Shown here in pieces: positions 46,526 through 59,349 of a stretch of 64,000 nucleotides of DNA. The DNA lies in contig NZ_FWZX01000001.1 in NCBI RefSeq assembly GCF_900177295.1, positions 694,631-758,630 on the forward strand. The letters are read 5' to 3'. Below the pieces are notes generated by a model that was not told where the DNA came from, did no database searches, and worked only from the letters and a program-made list of their open reading frames with translations. The DNA comes from Tistlia consotensis USBA 355. GTDB lineage: Bacteria; Pseudomonadota; Alphaproteobacteria; Kiloniellales; DSM-21159. The number at the start of each line of letters is the position of its first letter. The first letter of the stretch is position 1. The translations under genes were made by a program, and so were the position numbers.

Positions 46526-46553
46526 CCCTCTCCGCCCCCAAGGGCGGAGAGGG
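46526..46553. repeat. REP-like hairpin 2 downstream of gcvP, inverted
   Basis: Perfect 12-bp stem CCCTCTCCGCCC/GGGCGGAGAGGG with a CCAA loop, preceded by CCCCCCACCTCTCCC. Its orientation is opposite to hairpin 1, so the two form an inverted doublet. It ends 29 nt after the gcvP stop and may also serve as its terminator or 3' stabiliser. Confidence 0.6.
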
Positions 46554-46582
46554 AACGCCAGGAAACGACCTCGGCCCGCGCC

Positions 46583-49498
<2,916 letters not shown>

Positions 49499-49563
49499 GA
49501 CCACGTTCTCTCTCTTGCGCTTCGTTTACGCTGCCCGGAGGGGCCCGGGGCGACGCCCCGGCG

Positions 49564-49941
49564 TCAGCCGAGACCCTCGACGAAGGCCTTGTAGGCCGCC
49601 TCGTCCATCAGCCCGGACAGCTCGCCCGGGTCGCTGAGCGTCATCTTGAAGAACCAGCCGCCGCTCTCCGGCTCGGCGTTGACCTTGGCCGGCTCGTCGA
49701 CCAGCGCCTCGTTGACCGCGGTGACCTCGCCGGAGACGCCGGCATAGACCTCGCTGGCCGCCTTGACCGATTCGACGACCGCCGCCTGGTCGCCCTTGGC
49801 CAGGCTGCTGCCGACCTCGGGCAGCTCGACGAAGACCACGTCGCCGAGCTGCTCCTGGGCGTACTGGGTGATGCCGACCGTGGCCTCGCCGCCCTCGACC
49901 TTCAGCCACTCGTGCTCGTCGGTGAAATAGAGATCCGCCAC
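49564..49941 (-). CDS. gcvH: Glycine cleavage system H protein
   Basis: 125-residue lipoyl carrier. The lipoylated Lys is in [21 protein letters not shown] at the N-terminus and [11 protein letters not shown] near the C-terminus are standard. The start is GTG at 49941. It lies between gcvT and gcvP and shuttles the aminomethyl group between them. Confidence 0.95.
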   Translation of the reverse strand: MADLYFTDEHEWLKVEGGEATVGITQYAQEQLGDVVFVELPEVGSSLAKGDQAAVVESVKAASEVYAGVSGEVTAVNEALVDEPAKVNAEPESGGWFFKMTLSDPGELSGLMDEAAYKAFVEGLG

Positions 49942-49979
49942 GCTTCTCGCCTCCGCTGTTCGCTTGGTTCGGGATGTCC

Positions 49980-51095
49980 TCAGGATCGCTTGTAGCCGTG
50001 CTTGACGAAGGGCATCGCCGCGACGGTCAGCGCCGTCGGCTTGCCGCGCAGCTCGGCGGTCAGCGCGACGCCGGGATCGGCCAGGGCCGCCTCGACGTAG
50101 CCCATGGCGACCGGCCGGCCGAGGCTCGGCGCGAAGCCGCCGCTGGTGATGCGCCCGACCTTGTGGCCGGTGCCGTCGGCCAGCTCCAGGCCCTCGCGCA
50201 GCGGCGCCCGGCCCTCCGGCAGCAGGCCGATGCGCTTGCGGGCCGGGCCCTCGGCGAGCTGGCGCCGGATGATCTCGGCGCCGGGAAAGCCGCCCTCGGC
50301 GCGGCGCCGCTTGCCGATCGCCCAGGCGAGGCCGGCCTCGATCGGCGTCGTCGTCTCGTCGAGGTCGTGGCCGTAGAGGCAGAGCCCGGCCTCCAGGCGC
50401 AGCGAATCGCGGGCGCCCAGGCCGGCGGGCGCGACCTCCGGCTCGCCGAGCAGGCGCTCGGCGAAGGCCGCGGCCGAGTCGGCCGGCAGCGAGATCTCGA
50501 AGCCGTCCTCGCCGGTGTAGCCGGAGCGCGAGACCCGCGCCGGCAGGCCGGCGAGCTCGAGCTCGCGCGAATCCATGAAGCGCAGCCCGGCGACCTCCGG
50601 CGCGAGGCGCGCCAGCACGGCCGCCGCCCTGGGGCCCTGCAGGGCGAGCAGGGCGCGGTCCTCGAGCAGCGCGCAGCGGGTGCCGGCCGGCAGGGCCGCC
50701 TCGAGGCGGGCGACGTCGGCGGCCTTGCAGGCGGCGTTGACCACCAGGAACAGGTGGTCGCCGGCATTGCTGGTCATGAAGTCGTCGAGGATGCCGCCGG
50801 CCGCGTTGGTGAAGAAGGAGTAGCGGGTCCGGCCCTCGGGCAGCCCCTGCGCGTCGAGTGGCGCCAGGCCCTCCAGCGCCGCGGCGGCGCCGGGCCCTTC
50901 GAGGCGCACCTGGCCCATGTGCGAGACGTCGAACAGCGCCGCCTGCTCGCGGCACTGCAGGTGCTCCTTCAGGATGCCGGCCGGATACTGGACCGGCATC
51001 TCGTAGCCCGCGAAGGGCACGAGGCGGGCGCCGAGGGCCCGGTGAAGCTCGTAGAGGGGGGTGCGTCGAAGGTCGTCTTCTGGGGTGCCGTTCAA
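49980..51095 (-). CDS. gcvT: Aminomethyltransferase, T protein of the glycine cleavage system
   Basis: 371 residues; moves the methylene group from GcvH to tetrahydrofolate. Motifs: [21 protein letters not shown] (catalytic Asp region), [18 protein letters not shown]. The start is most likely TTG at 51095 (TTG AAC GGC ACC), with GGAAAG about 8 nt upstream. A GTG at 51170 lies inside the conserved core of the glycine riboswitch and cannot be the start of a normally regulated message. First gene of the operon. Confidence 0.92.
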   Translation of the reverse strand: MNGTPEDDLRRTPLYELHRALGARLVPFAGYEMPVQYPAGILKEHLQCREQAALFDVSHMGQVRLEGPGAAAALEGLAPLDAQGLPEGRTRYSFFTNAAGGILDDFMTSNAGDHLFLVVNAACKAADVARLEAALPAGTRCALLEDRALLALQGPRAAAVLARLAPEVAGLRFMDSRELELAGLPARVSRSGYTGEDGFEISLPADSAAAFAERLLGEPEVAPAGLGARDSLRLEAGLCLYGHDLDETTTPIEAGLAWAIGKRRRAEGGFPGAEIIRRQLAEGPARKRIGLLPEGRAPLREGLELADGTGHKVGRITSGGFAPSLGRPVAMGYVEAALADPGVALTAELRGKPTALTVAAMPFVKHGYKRS

Positions 51096-51154
51096 GGGTC
51101 GCTTTCCAACAGAGATGGACGGCGCAGCACCTCGCCGAACCGCGAGCTGCGACG

Positions 51155-51410
51155 CGCCCCCTCTGTCCACGACCCTGAGAGATTTCCCGCCGCCGAACCC
51201 AAAGCCGTAACAAAAACGGGTTCGCGGGGTGCTGGACCCCGCGGGCGAACGGATTACCCCCTTCGGTGAGACCGCGTGCAGGATCTGCGCGCGGCCCGCT
51301 CTCCAGAGGCGTCCAACCTACGGTCGCGGTCCTTTTGCCTGAGAGTTTCCGGGGCGGTTGCTCCTTCGGCCCCGGGCCCGGGGTCTCCCCCTGCCCGGCG
51401 TCTCCCGCGC
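51155..51410 (-). promoter_or_regulatory. Tandem glycine riboswitch controlling gcvTHP
   Basis: The minus strand shows two glycine aptamers in a row. The first has GCCGAAGGAGCAA and ACTCTCAGGCAAAAGGACC; the second has CACCGAAGGGGGTAA and ATCTCTCAGG, with GTGGACAGAGG closing it. A short linker with CTCTGGAGAG joins them. This is the classic cooperative arrangement that turns on glycine cleavage when glycine is plentiful. The gcvT start lies about 60 nt downstream. Confidence 0.93.
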
Positions 51411-51578
51411 ACGACTCTGGACGCGCCGCGGAGGGTAAAGGAGTTCGGACTTTTGTCAATCGACGACGCTTCCTGCTACAGAACCGCCAAGCCGCGCGAC
51501 GCCGCCGCGGGACACCGGAAGGCCCCGGCGGGCAACCTCTGGGCAAGCGGCGACGAATCCCCTACCGCTGGACCCGCG

Positions 51579-53474
<1,896 letters not shown>

Positions 53475-53493
53475 GGCCCGCCGCTCACCGGCG

Positions 53494-53521
53494 CCGGCTC
53501 ACTGGTTCCGGTTCACTGGTT
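53494..53521. repeat. 14-bp tandem duplication at the 3' end of the lipoprotein gene
   Basis: Two adjacent copies, CCGGCTCACTGGTT and CCGGTTCACTGGTT. The right copy covers the stop codon of the minus-strand lipoprotein gene, giving a second stop just after the first. Confidence 0.6.
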
Positions 53522-54145
53522 CTGGCGGTTGTAGTCCAGCTCGGCGTGGTTGAGCTCGATGCCGACGTAGATCCGGTAGTTGCTGCCGTCCTCGCCCGGC
53601 TTCAGGGAGATCTGCGGGGCGATCTCGTCGGTCAGGGCGACCCGGTTGTTGTTGCCCTCGAAGGTCGCGTTCACGTCGAAGGCCTGGCGGCTCAGGATCT
53701 TCGGCTGGTCGGCGTTGGTCGCGACCGCGACGAAGTAGCTGAAGCCGGCGGCGTTGCTGTCCTGGCCCGCCTGCAGGCGGCGCAGCGCCGGCCCGCGCTC
53801 GATCTCGAAGGTGATCAGCAGGTCGCCTTCCAGGCGGGTGTCGTCGTCGTGGTACTCGCAGCTCGACTTGACGTCGCGCAGCCGGGCCTTGAAGACGACG
53901 TCGGTCAGGTCGCGGCCGGACCCGTCGAAGCGGGTCAGGTGATCGGTCTCGCTCGGCCGCGCGACCGTCGGGCAGGGCGGCGGCGGCCCGTCCTTCTGGA
54001 ACAGCGAGCAGGCGCCCGGCAGCAGCAGCAAGGCGGCCAGCAGGGCGCCGCGCCCGATCGTCGCGCCGAGCCGTCGGGCAGCCCCGGGCCGCCTGCGAGG
54101 GCCGCCGACGGCCATGCCGGCGCGTTCCGCTCCTGCCTGAGCCAT
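53513..54145 (-). CDS. Putative lipoprotein of unknown function
   Basis: 210 residues. A basic N-terminus (RRRPGAARR) is followed by a hydrophobic core and a lipobox-like LLLLPGACSLF (Cys near 46), then FQKDGPPPPCP and a beta-rich periplasmic domain (VVFKARLRDVKSSCEYHDDD, LEGDLLITFEIERG). The second-position residues of the box are not ideal, but lipoprotein export is likely. ATG 54145 or 54115 are possible starts. No family recognised beyond being a typical alphaproteobacterial envelope protein. Divergent from ispH. Confidence 0.72.
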   Translation of the reverse strand: MAQAGAERAGMAVGGPRRRPGAARRLGATIGRGALLAALLLLPGACSLFQKDGPPPPCPTVARPSETDHLTRFDGSGRDLTDVVFKARLRDVKSSCEYHDDDTRLEGDLLITFEIERGPALRRLQAGQDSNAAGFSYFVAVATNADQPKILSRQAFDVNATFEGNNNRVALTDEIAPQISLKPGEDGSNYRIYVGIELNHAELDYNRQNQ

Positions 54146-54307
54146 CTCTCAATTTCCCTTTGCGGCTGACTATATTAGGGTGCGGCGCAGCAGTCGGCGC
54201 CGGCGCGGCACTCTAGGAGAGGCCCGGCGGAGCCACAAGACCGCAACCGCCGCAGCCCCGGAGAGCGGTTTTCCAGGGGTGGCGCGGCTCACAGGGCGAG
54301 GACCGAG

Positions 54308-55267
54308 ATGACAGGCGAGAAGATGACGATCGTCCTGGCGAACCCGCGAGGCTTCTGCGCCGGCGTGGTGCGCGCGATCGACATCGTCGAGCGGGCGCTC
54401 AAGAAGTTCGGCCCGCCGGTCTATGTCCGGCACGAGATCGTGCACAACCGCTACGTCGTCGAGTCGCTGGAGCAGCAGGGCGCGATCTTCGTCGACGAGC
54501 TCAGCGAGGTGCCCGACGGCTACCCGGTCATCTTCTCGGCGCACGGCGTGCCGAAGTCGGTGCCGGCCGAGGCCGAGACGCGCAAGATGCTCTACGTCGA
54601 CGCGACCTGCCCGCTGGTCAGCAAGGTCCACCGCGAGGCCGAGCGCCACTACAAGGACGGCCTGCAGATCGTCATGATCGGCCACCGCGGCCATCCCGAG
54701 GTGATCGGCACCCTGGGCCAGCTGCCCGAGGGATCGATCCTGCTGGTCGAGGGCGAGGAGGAGGTCGAGCACCTCAAGGTGCGCGACCCCGAGCGCCTGG
54801 CCTACGTCACCCAGACGACGCTGTCGGTCGACGAGACCGCGGGCGTCGTCGACGCCCTGCAGCGGCGCTTTCCCAAGATCCGCACGCCGCGCAAGGAGGA
54901 CATCTGCTACGCCACGACCAACCGCCAGCAGGCGGTCAAGGACATCGCCCAGAGCTGCGAGGCCCTGCTGGTCGTCGGCGCGCCGAACTCCTCGAACTCG
55001 CGGCGCCTGGTCGAGGTCGCCCAGAAGCTCGGCTGCCCCTTCGCGGCGCTGGTGCAGCGCGCCACGGAGATCCCCTGGGCGCAGCTGGAGGGCAAGACCC
55101 GGATCGGCCTGACCGCCGGCGCCTCGGCGCCGGAGGTGCTGGTCCAGGAGGTCATCGAGGCCTTCCGCCAGCGCTTCGACGTCGCCATCGAGTATGCGAC
55201 GACGCCCGACGAGAACGTGACCTTCAAGCTGCCGCGCGTCGTCGCCGACGTCACCGCCGCGGCGTGA
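54308..55267 (+). CDS. ispH: 4-hydroxy-3-methylbut-2-enyl diphosphate reductase
   Basis: 319-residue Fe-S enzyme, last step of the MEP isoprenoid pathway (which also supplies hopanoid precursors). The three cluster cysteines are in RGFCAG (C17), DATCPLV (about 100) and ICYATTNRQ (about 199); SAHGVP, the Thr/Glu region [10 protein letters not shown] and PNSSNSRRL are also present. A second ATG at 54323 is an alternative start. thrB and rnhA follow in the order common to alphaproteobacteria. Confidence 0.96.
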   Translation: MTGEKMTIVLANPRGFCAGVVRAIDIVERALKKFGPPVYVRHEIVHNRYVVESLEQQGAIFVDELSEVPDGYPVIFSAHGVPKSVPAEAETRKMLYVDATCPLVSKVHREAERHYKDGLQIVMIGHRGHPEVIGTLGQLPEGSILLVEGEEEVEHLKVRDPERLAYVTQTTLSVDETAGVVDALQRRFPKIRTPRKEDICYATTNRQQAVKDIAQSCEALLVVGAPNSSNSRRLVEVAQKLGCPFAALVQRATEIPWAQLEGKTRIGLTAGASAPEVLVQEVIEAFRQRFDVAIEYATTPDENVTFKLPRVVADVTAAA

Positions 55268-55421
55268 CCGCCGCGAGGACCGGCCGGGCGGCATCGGGCG
55301 CGACCGGCGGCGGCCGGCCCGCGATCCCCGACAGGCCGGACGACGGCGCGGGCGACCGGCGCCGCCCGGCCCCGCGCGCCGCGCTTTCTCGGGCGCGGCT
55401 TTTCCGCTAAGAGGCGGCGCC

Positions 55422-56384
55422 ATGGCCGTCTACACCGAGGTTTCCGACGAAGAGCTGCGCGCCTTCCTGGGCGCCTACGACCTGGGCGAGGTGCTCACCT
55501 TCAAGGGCATCGCCGAGGGCGTCGAGAACTCCAACTTCCTGCTCGGCACCCGCTCCGGCAACTACGTGCTGACGCTCTACGAGAAGCGCGTGCACCGCGA
55601 GGACCTGCCGTTCTTCCTCGGCCTGATGGAGCATCTGGCGAGCCGCGGCATCGCCTGTCCGCTGCCGGTCAAGGCGCGCGACGGCGCCGTGCTGCACGAC
55701 CTGCGCGGCCGGCCGGCGGCGGTCATCACCTTCCTGGAGGGCCTGTGGCCGCGCCGCGTCCATCCCTTCCACTGCCAGGAGCTCGGCGCCCAGCTGGCAC
55801 GCCTGCACCTGGCCGGCGGCGACTTCGCGCTGAAGCGTCCGAACGCCCTGTCGGTCGGCTCCTGGCGGCCGCTCTACGAGTCCTGCGACGGCCGCGCCGA
55901 CCAGGTCTGCGAGGGCCTCGCCGCCGGCCTGGAGCGGGAGCTCGACCGGCTGGAGGCGGAGTGGCCGGCCGGCCTGCCCGAGGGCGTCATCCACGCCGAC
56001 CTGTTCCCGGACAACGTCTTCTTCCGTGACGAGAAGCTGACCGGCCTGATCGACTTCTACTTCGCCTGCAACGACTGCTTCGCCTACGACCTGGCGATCT
56101 GCATGAACGCCTGGTGCTTCGAGCCCGACGGCGCCTTCAACGCGACCAAGGCGCGCCACCTGCTGAACAGCTACCGCGGCCAGCGCCCGGTCGGACCCGA
56201 GGAGCTGGCAGCCCTGCCGATCCTGGCGCGCGGCGCCGCCATGCGCTTCCTGCTGACCCGGCTCTACGACTGGCTGAACTGCCCGGCGGGCGCCCTGGTC
56301 ACGCCGAAGGACCCGCTGGAGTACTGGCACAAGCTGCGCTTCCACCAGGGGGTGCGCGGCCCGGGCGCCTACGGGCTGACGTGA
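55422..56384 (+). CDS. thrB: Homoserine kinase, ThrB type II (APH fold)
   Basis: 320 residues; phosphorylates homoserine on the way to threonine. This is the alphaproteobacterial type with an aminoglycoside-phosphotransferase fold, not the GHMP type of E. coli: [17 protein letters not shown]-terminus, [11 protein letters not shown], catalytic [13 protein letters not shown] near 189 and metal-binding [11 protein letters not shown]. It lies 154 nt after ispH and 10 nt before rnhA. Confidence 0.93.
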   Translation: MAVYTEVSDEELRAFLGAYDLGEVLTFKGIAEGVENSNFLLGTRSGNYVLTLYEKRVHREDLPFFLGLMEHLASRGIACPLPVKARDGAVLHDLRGRPAAVITFLEGLWPRRVHPFHCQELGAQLARLHLAGGDFALKRPNALSVGSWRPLYESCDGRADQVCEGLAAGLERELDRLEAEWPAGLPEGVIHADLFPDNVFFRDEKLTGLIDFYFACNDCFAYDLAICMNAWCFEPDGAFNATKARHLLNSYRGQRPVGPEELAALPILARGAAMRFLLTRLYDWLNCPAGALVTPKDPLEYWHKLRFHQGVRGPGAYGLT

Positions 56385-56394
56385 ACGGAGCGCT

Positions 56395-56826
56395 ATGACC
56401 GACAGTGTCGAGATCTTCACCGACGGGGCCTGCAGCGGCAACCCGGGCCCCGGCGGCTGGGGCGCGGTCCTGCGCTACCGGGGCCGCGAGAAGGAGCTCA
56501 GCGGCGGCGAGCGGCAGACCACCAACAACCGCATGGAGCTGATGGCGGCGATCGCGGCCCTGGAGGCGCTGAAGCGGCCGAGCCGGATCGAGCTCTGGAC
56601 CGACAGCACCTACCTGCGCGACGGCATCACCAAGTGGATCCACGCCTGGCGCAAGCGCGGCTGGAAGACCGCCGACAGGAAGCCGGTCAAGAACCAGGAC
56701 CTCTGGGAGCGTCTGGACGCCGCGATCCGGCCGCACGAGATCGAGATCCACTGGGTCCGCGGCCATGCCGGCCACCCGGAGAACGAGCGCGCCGACCGTC
56801 TGGCCGTGGCCGCGATCCCGCGCTGA
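56395..56826 (+). CDS. rnhA: Ribonuclease HI
   Basis: 143 residues; degrades RNA in RNA-DNA hybrids. Catalytic residues keep E. coli numbering: D10 ([17 protein letters not shown]), E48 (NRMELMAA), D70 (LWTDSTY) and the late Asp in [20 protein letters not shown] contains the active-site His. It starts 10 nt after thrB and is probably co-transcribed with it. Confidence 0.96.
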   Translation: MTDSVEIFTDGACSGNPGPGGWGAVLRYRGREKELSGGERQTTNNRMELMAAIAALEALKRPSRIELWTDSTYLRDGITKWIHAWRKRGWKTADRKPVKNQDLWERLDAAIRPHEIEIHWVRGHAGHPENERADRLAVAAIPR

Positions 56827-56847
56827 GCAGCCGGGTCGGGCCGCCCC

Positions 56848-58476
56848 TCAGTCCGGCGGCGTCGCCTTGGCGGCGATGCCGAGCTGCTCGGCGATCTGGT
56901 CAGGCGCCACCGCGAGCATCGCGAAGGCGAGCAGCGGTACCGGCTCGGACGGCCTGATCTCGACCTCCAGGCGCCCGGGATTAGCCAGGAACTCCTGCAC
57001 CGCGAGCCCCAGGTCGCGCGGCATCTGGCCCTGGCGCAGCGCCTCGGCGACCTGGAAGGCGGCGACCTGGCGCAGCTGCTTGGCGGTCATGCCCTGCTCT
57101 CCGGCCGGGCCGGTCAGGATGGCGTCGAGGCCGCCCTCGTCGATCAGGGTCAGGCTGGCCGAAGCGAGCTTGGCCTTGCCCGCGACCTTGTCCAGCGCTT
57201 CCGGATCCTCGAGCAGCTGATCCTCGTTGAGCTTCAGCACGTGCGCCTTCACCTCGAGCGACGCGGCCTTCGGCAGCTCCAGCAGCAGCGAGCGCAGGTC
57301 GACCTCGCCGCCGTCGGGCGCCAGCAGCGCGACGCTGTGCAGGCGGAAGCCGGGGCCGTAGCCGGCGGCCTCGATCGGCGCCCAGAAGCGGGCGAGGGCC
57401 GGGTCCTGGCCGGAGAAGGTCAGGCCGTCGAGCGTCATTTCCTGGCGCAGGTTCTCGTCGACGGTCCGGTCCTCGATCGCCAGGCTGGCCAGGCGCAGGT
57501 CGACCTTGTCGTCGTGCAGGCGCACGTCCTCGAGCCGCATGGTTCCGGCCGGGGCCCGCGGCGGGATCAGGTCGCCGAGCTGGCCCGAAGCGATCAGGGT
57601 CAGGTCGAGGTCGGTCAGGCCGCCCTGCGCCACTTCCAGGCGCCGGCTCTCGGTCTCGTCGACCGCCATCCGCTCGAAGTGCAGCGTCGCCAGGCGGCCG
57701 CGGACCAGCTGCCCGAGCTCGGCGTGGGCCAGGGAGCCGCGCAGCGACGGCGGCGGGGCCGGCGCCGGCTGCCCGGCGGCCGCCCCTTCCCCGGGCGTCG
57801 CGTCGGGCTTGTCGGAGGGCGTCCCGCCGGCGGCGCCCTGGTCGGCAGGCGTCTCGCCGGGCGGCGGCGCCAGCGACTCGTCCTGGCGCTGGTCCGGCAG
57901 GCTGGCCGTCTGGTCGGGCGGCGGCGGCTTCCTGATCTTGAAGGTGCCGGGCACGTGCTCGACGAAGGGCTGGGCCGGATTGACCGCTCCAGAGCGGTCG
58001 AAGCTGATCTGCTCGACGCTGCCCGAATCGAACGACAGGCGCCCGGTCCAGGTCTCCGGGCCGGTCGCCGGGCTGTCGTCGAACACCATTTCCCGCAGCG
58101 CGACCCGGTCGATCCGCCAGCGGCCCCAGTCGGTGGCGACGACGACCCCCTCGGCCGCTCCGGAGTGGAAGCGCAGGCCCTCGCTGCCCTCGATCACGAG
58201 CCCCTTCGCGGACAGCGTGGCCACCGTCAGGGTGAAGGGATCCTCGAGCGCCGGGGCCGATATCTCCAGGCCGTGCACCGTGCCGCCGCGCGCGAAGAGG
58301 GCGACGTCGAGCGATCGGTAGCTGACCTCGGCGCCCGGCCCGAGCCGCTCCTGCAGCTGGTCCAGCGCGACGCGCCAGTTCTCCTCGACCTGGTTGCGCA
58401 GCGTGACGCCGACGGCGACCGCCGCCGCGGCGACCACCAAGAGCGCCGCACCGGCGACCAGCAGTCCTCTCCGCAT
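56848..58476 (-). CDS. AsmA/DUF945-like envelope protein
   Basis: 542 residues. One N-terminal membrane helix (LLVAGAALLVVAAAAVAVGV) anchors a large periplasmic part with repeated beta-like segments of the AsmA/YdgA kind (VSYRSLDVALFARGGTVHGL, TLSAKGLVIEG, MTLDGLTFSGQD). A Pro/Gln/Ala-rich linker (about 187-250) splits the domain. The last 100 residues are helical. No catalytic motif seen. Assignment to AsmA or DUF945 is by general pattern only. Such proteins are often linked to outer-membrane lipid handling. Confidence 0.6.
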   Translation of the reverse strand: MRRGLLVAGAALLVVAAAAVAVGVTLRNQVEENWRVALDQLQERLGPGAEVSYRSLDVALFARGGTVHGLEISAPALEDPFTLTVATLSAKGLVIEGSEGLRFHSGAAEGVVVATDWGRWRIDRVALREMVFDDSPATGPETWTGRLSFDSGSVEQISFDRSGAVNPAQPFVEHVPGTFKIRKPPPPDQTASLPDQRQDESLAPPPGETPADQGAAGGTPSDKPDATPGEGAAAGQPAPAPPPSLRGSLAHAELGQLVRGRLATLHFERMAVDETESRRLEVAQGGLTDLDLTLIASGQLGDLIPPRAPAGTMRLEDVRLHDDKVDLRLASLAIEDRTVDENLRQEMTLDGLTFSGQDPALARFWAPIEAAGYGPGFRLHSVALLAPDGGEVDLRSLLLELPKAASLEVKAHVLKLNEDQLLEDPEALDKVAGKAKLASASLTLIDEGGLDAILTGPAGEQGMTAKQLRQVAAFQVAEALRQGQMPRDLGLAVQEFLANPGRLEVEIRPSEPVPLLAFAMLAVAPDQIAEQLGIAAKATPPD

Positions 58477-58654
58477 CCAGGCGTCCTCTCGTCTCCAGCG
58501 CTTCCTTTTGGCCGGCAGTCTAGAGCAAATGCGGCGCTCCGGAAAGCAAGGGTTGTCGTCGATATGGACGGTAAACTATTTCTGAATCAAATACTTATAG
58601 AGGGATCGGAGGCGTCGTGCGGCAGCCCGCCGCGCCGGGCCCCGTCATCCACCC

Positions 58655-58689
58655 GGAAAGCGAAGGCGGCGGCCGGGCCGGCCGCCGCC
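58655..58689 (-). terminator. Terminator-like hairpin after the peroxiredoxin gene
   Basis: Perfect 10-bp stem GGCGGCGGCC/GGCCGCCGCC with a 5-nt loop (58665-58689), followed on the minus strand by TTCGCTTTCC. It is 27 nt past the peroxiredoxin stop. Confidence 0.65.
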
Positions 58690-58715
58690 TCGCGCCGTCC
58701 GAGGGCGACAGAGGC

Positions 58716-59198
58716 TCAGAGCACGTTCAGCACGGCCTCGGCGCTCGACACCTCGAAGGCGCCCGGCTGCTCGACATGCAGCGCCTTGACCACGCCGTCG
58801 TCGACGACCATGGCGTAGCGCTGCGAGCGCTTGCCCATGCCGAAGCCCGAGGCGTCGAAGGACAGACCGAGGGCGTCGGTGAACTCGCCGTTGCCGTCCG
58901 CCAGCATCATGACCTTGTCGCCGGCCCCCTGGTCGCGGCCCCAGGCGTCCATCACGAAGGCATCGTTGACCGACACGCAGGCGATCCGGTCGACGCCCTT
59001 GGCGCGGATCTCGTCGGCCCTCTGGATGAAGCCGGGCAGGTGCTTGGCCGAGCAGGTCGGCGTGAAGGCGCCGGGCAGCGCGAAGACCACGACCTTCTTG
59101 CCGCCGAACAGCTCGTCGGTGGTCACCTCCTGGATACCGTCGCTGGTCTTCAGCTTCATCTTGGCGCTGGGAATCTTGTCGCCGACCTTGATCGTCAT
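58716..59198 (-). CDS. Peroxiredoxin, Prx5-type
   Basis: 160-residue thiol peroxidase. The peroxidatic Cys49 is in PGAFTPTCSAKHLPGF; a second Cys lies at 74 (RIACVSVND). This matches the PrxV/atypical group that reduces peroxides with glutaredoxin or thioredoxin. A strong AAGGGGGAAG ribosome site precedes the ATG at 59198. It sits just downstream of a DsbD-like reductase gene on the same strand, but 151 nt away. Confidence 0.93.
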   Translation of the reverse strand: MTIKVGDKIPSAKMKLKTSDGIQEVTTDELFGGKKVVVFALPGAFTPTCSAKHLPGFIQRADEIRAKGVDRIACVSVNDAFVMDAWGRDQGAGDKVMMLADGNGEFTDALGLSFDASGFGMGKRSQRYAMVVDDGVVKALHVEQPGAFEVSSAEAVLNVL

Positions 59199-59349
59199 GG
59201 TGCTTCCCCCTTCGTGCTTGCCAGGGTTGGGAAATGGCTCGAGCACGCCGGCCGGCGCGCTCGCCCCTCACAGATAGGCCGTCCGGGCTCGCCCGCCAAG
59301 CGTGCCGCGCGGCGCCGCGGCCCGGCGCCGGCCGCAACCCCTCGCCGCG

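Noticed and set aside
51096-51170. GTG start for gcvT at 51170
   Set aside because: It falls within the conserved end of the second glycine aptamer.
51276-51578. N-terminal extension of recQ by about 100 residues
   Set aside because: The region is the reverse strand of the glycine riboswitch and leader; the ATG at 51579 gives the normal RecQ N-terminus.
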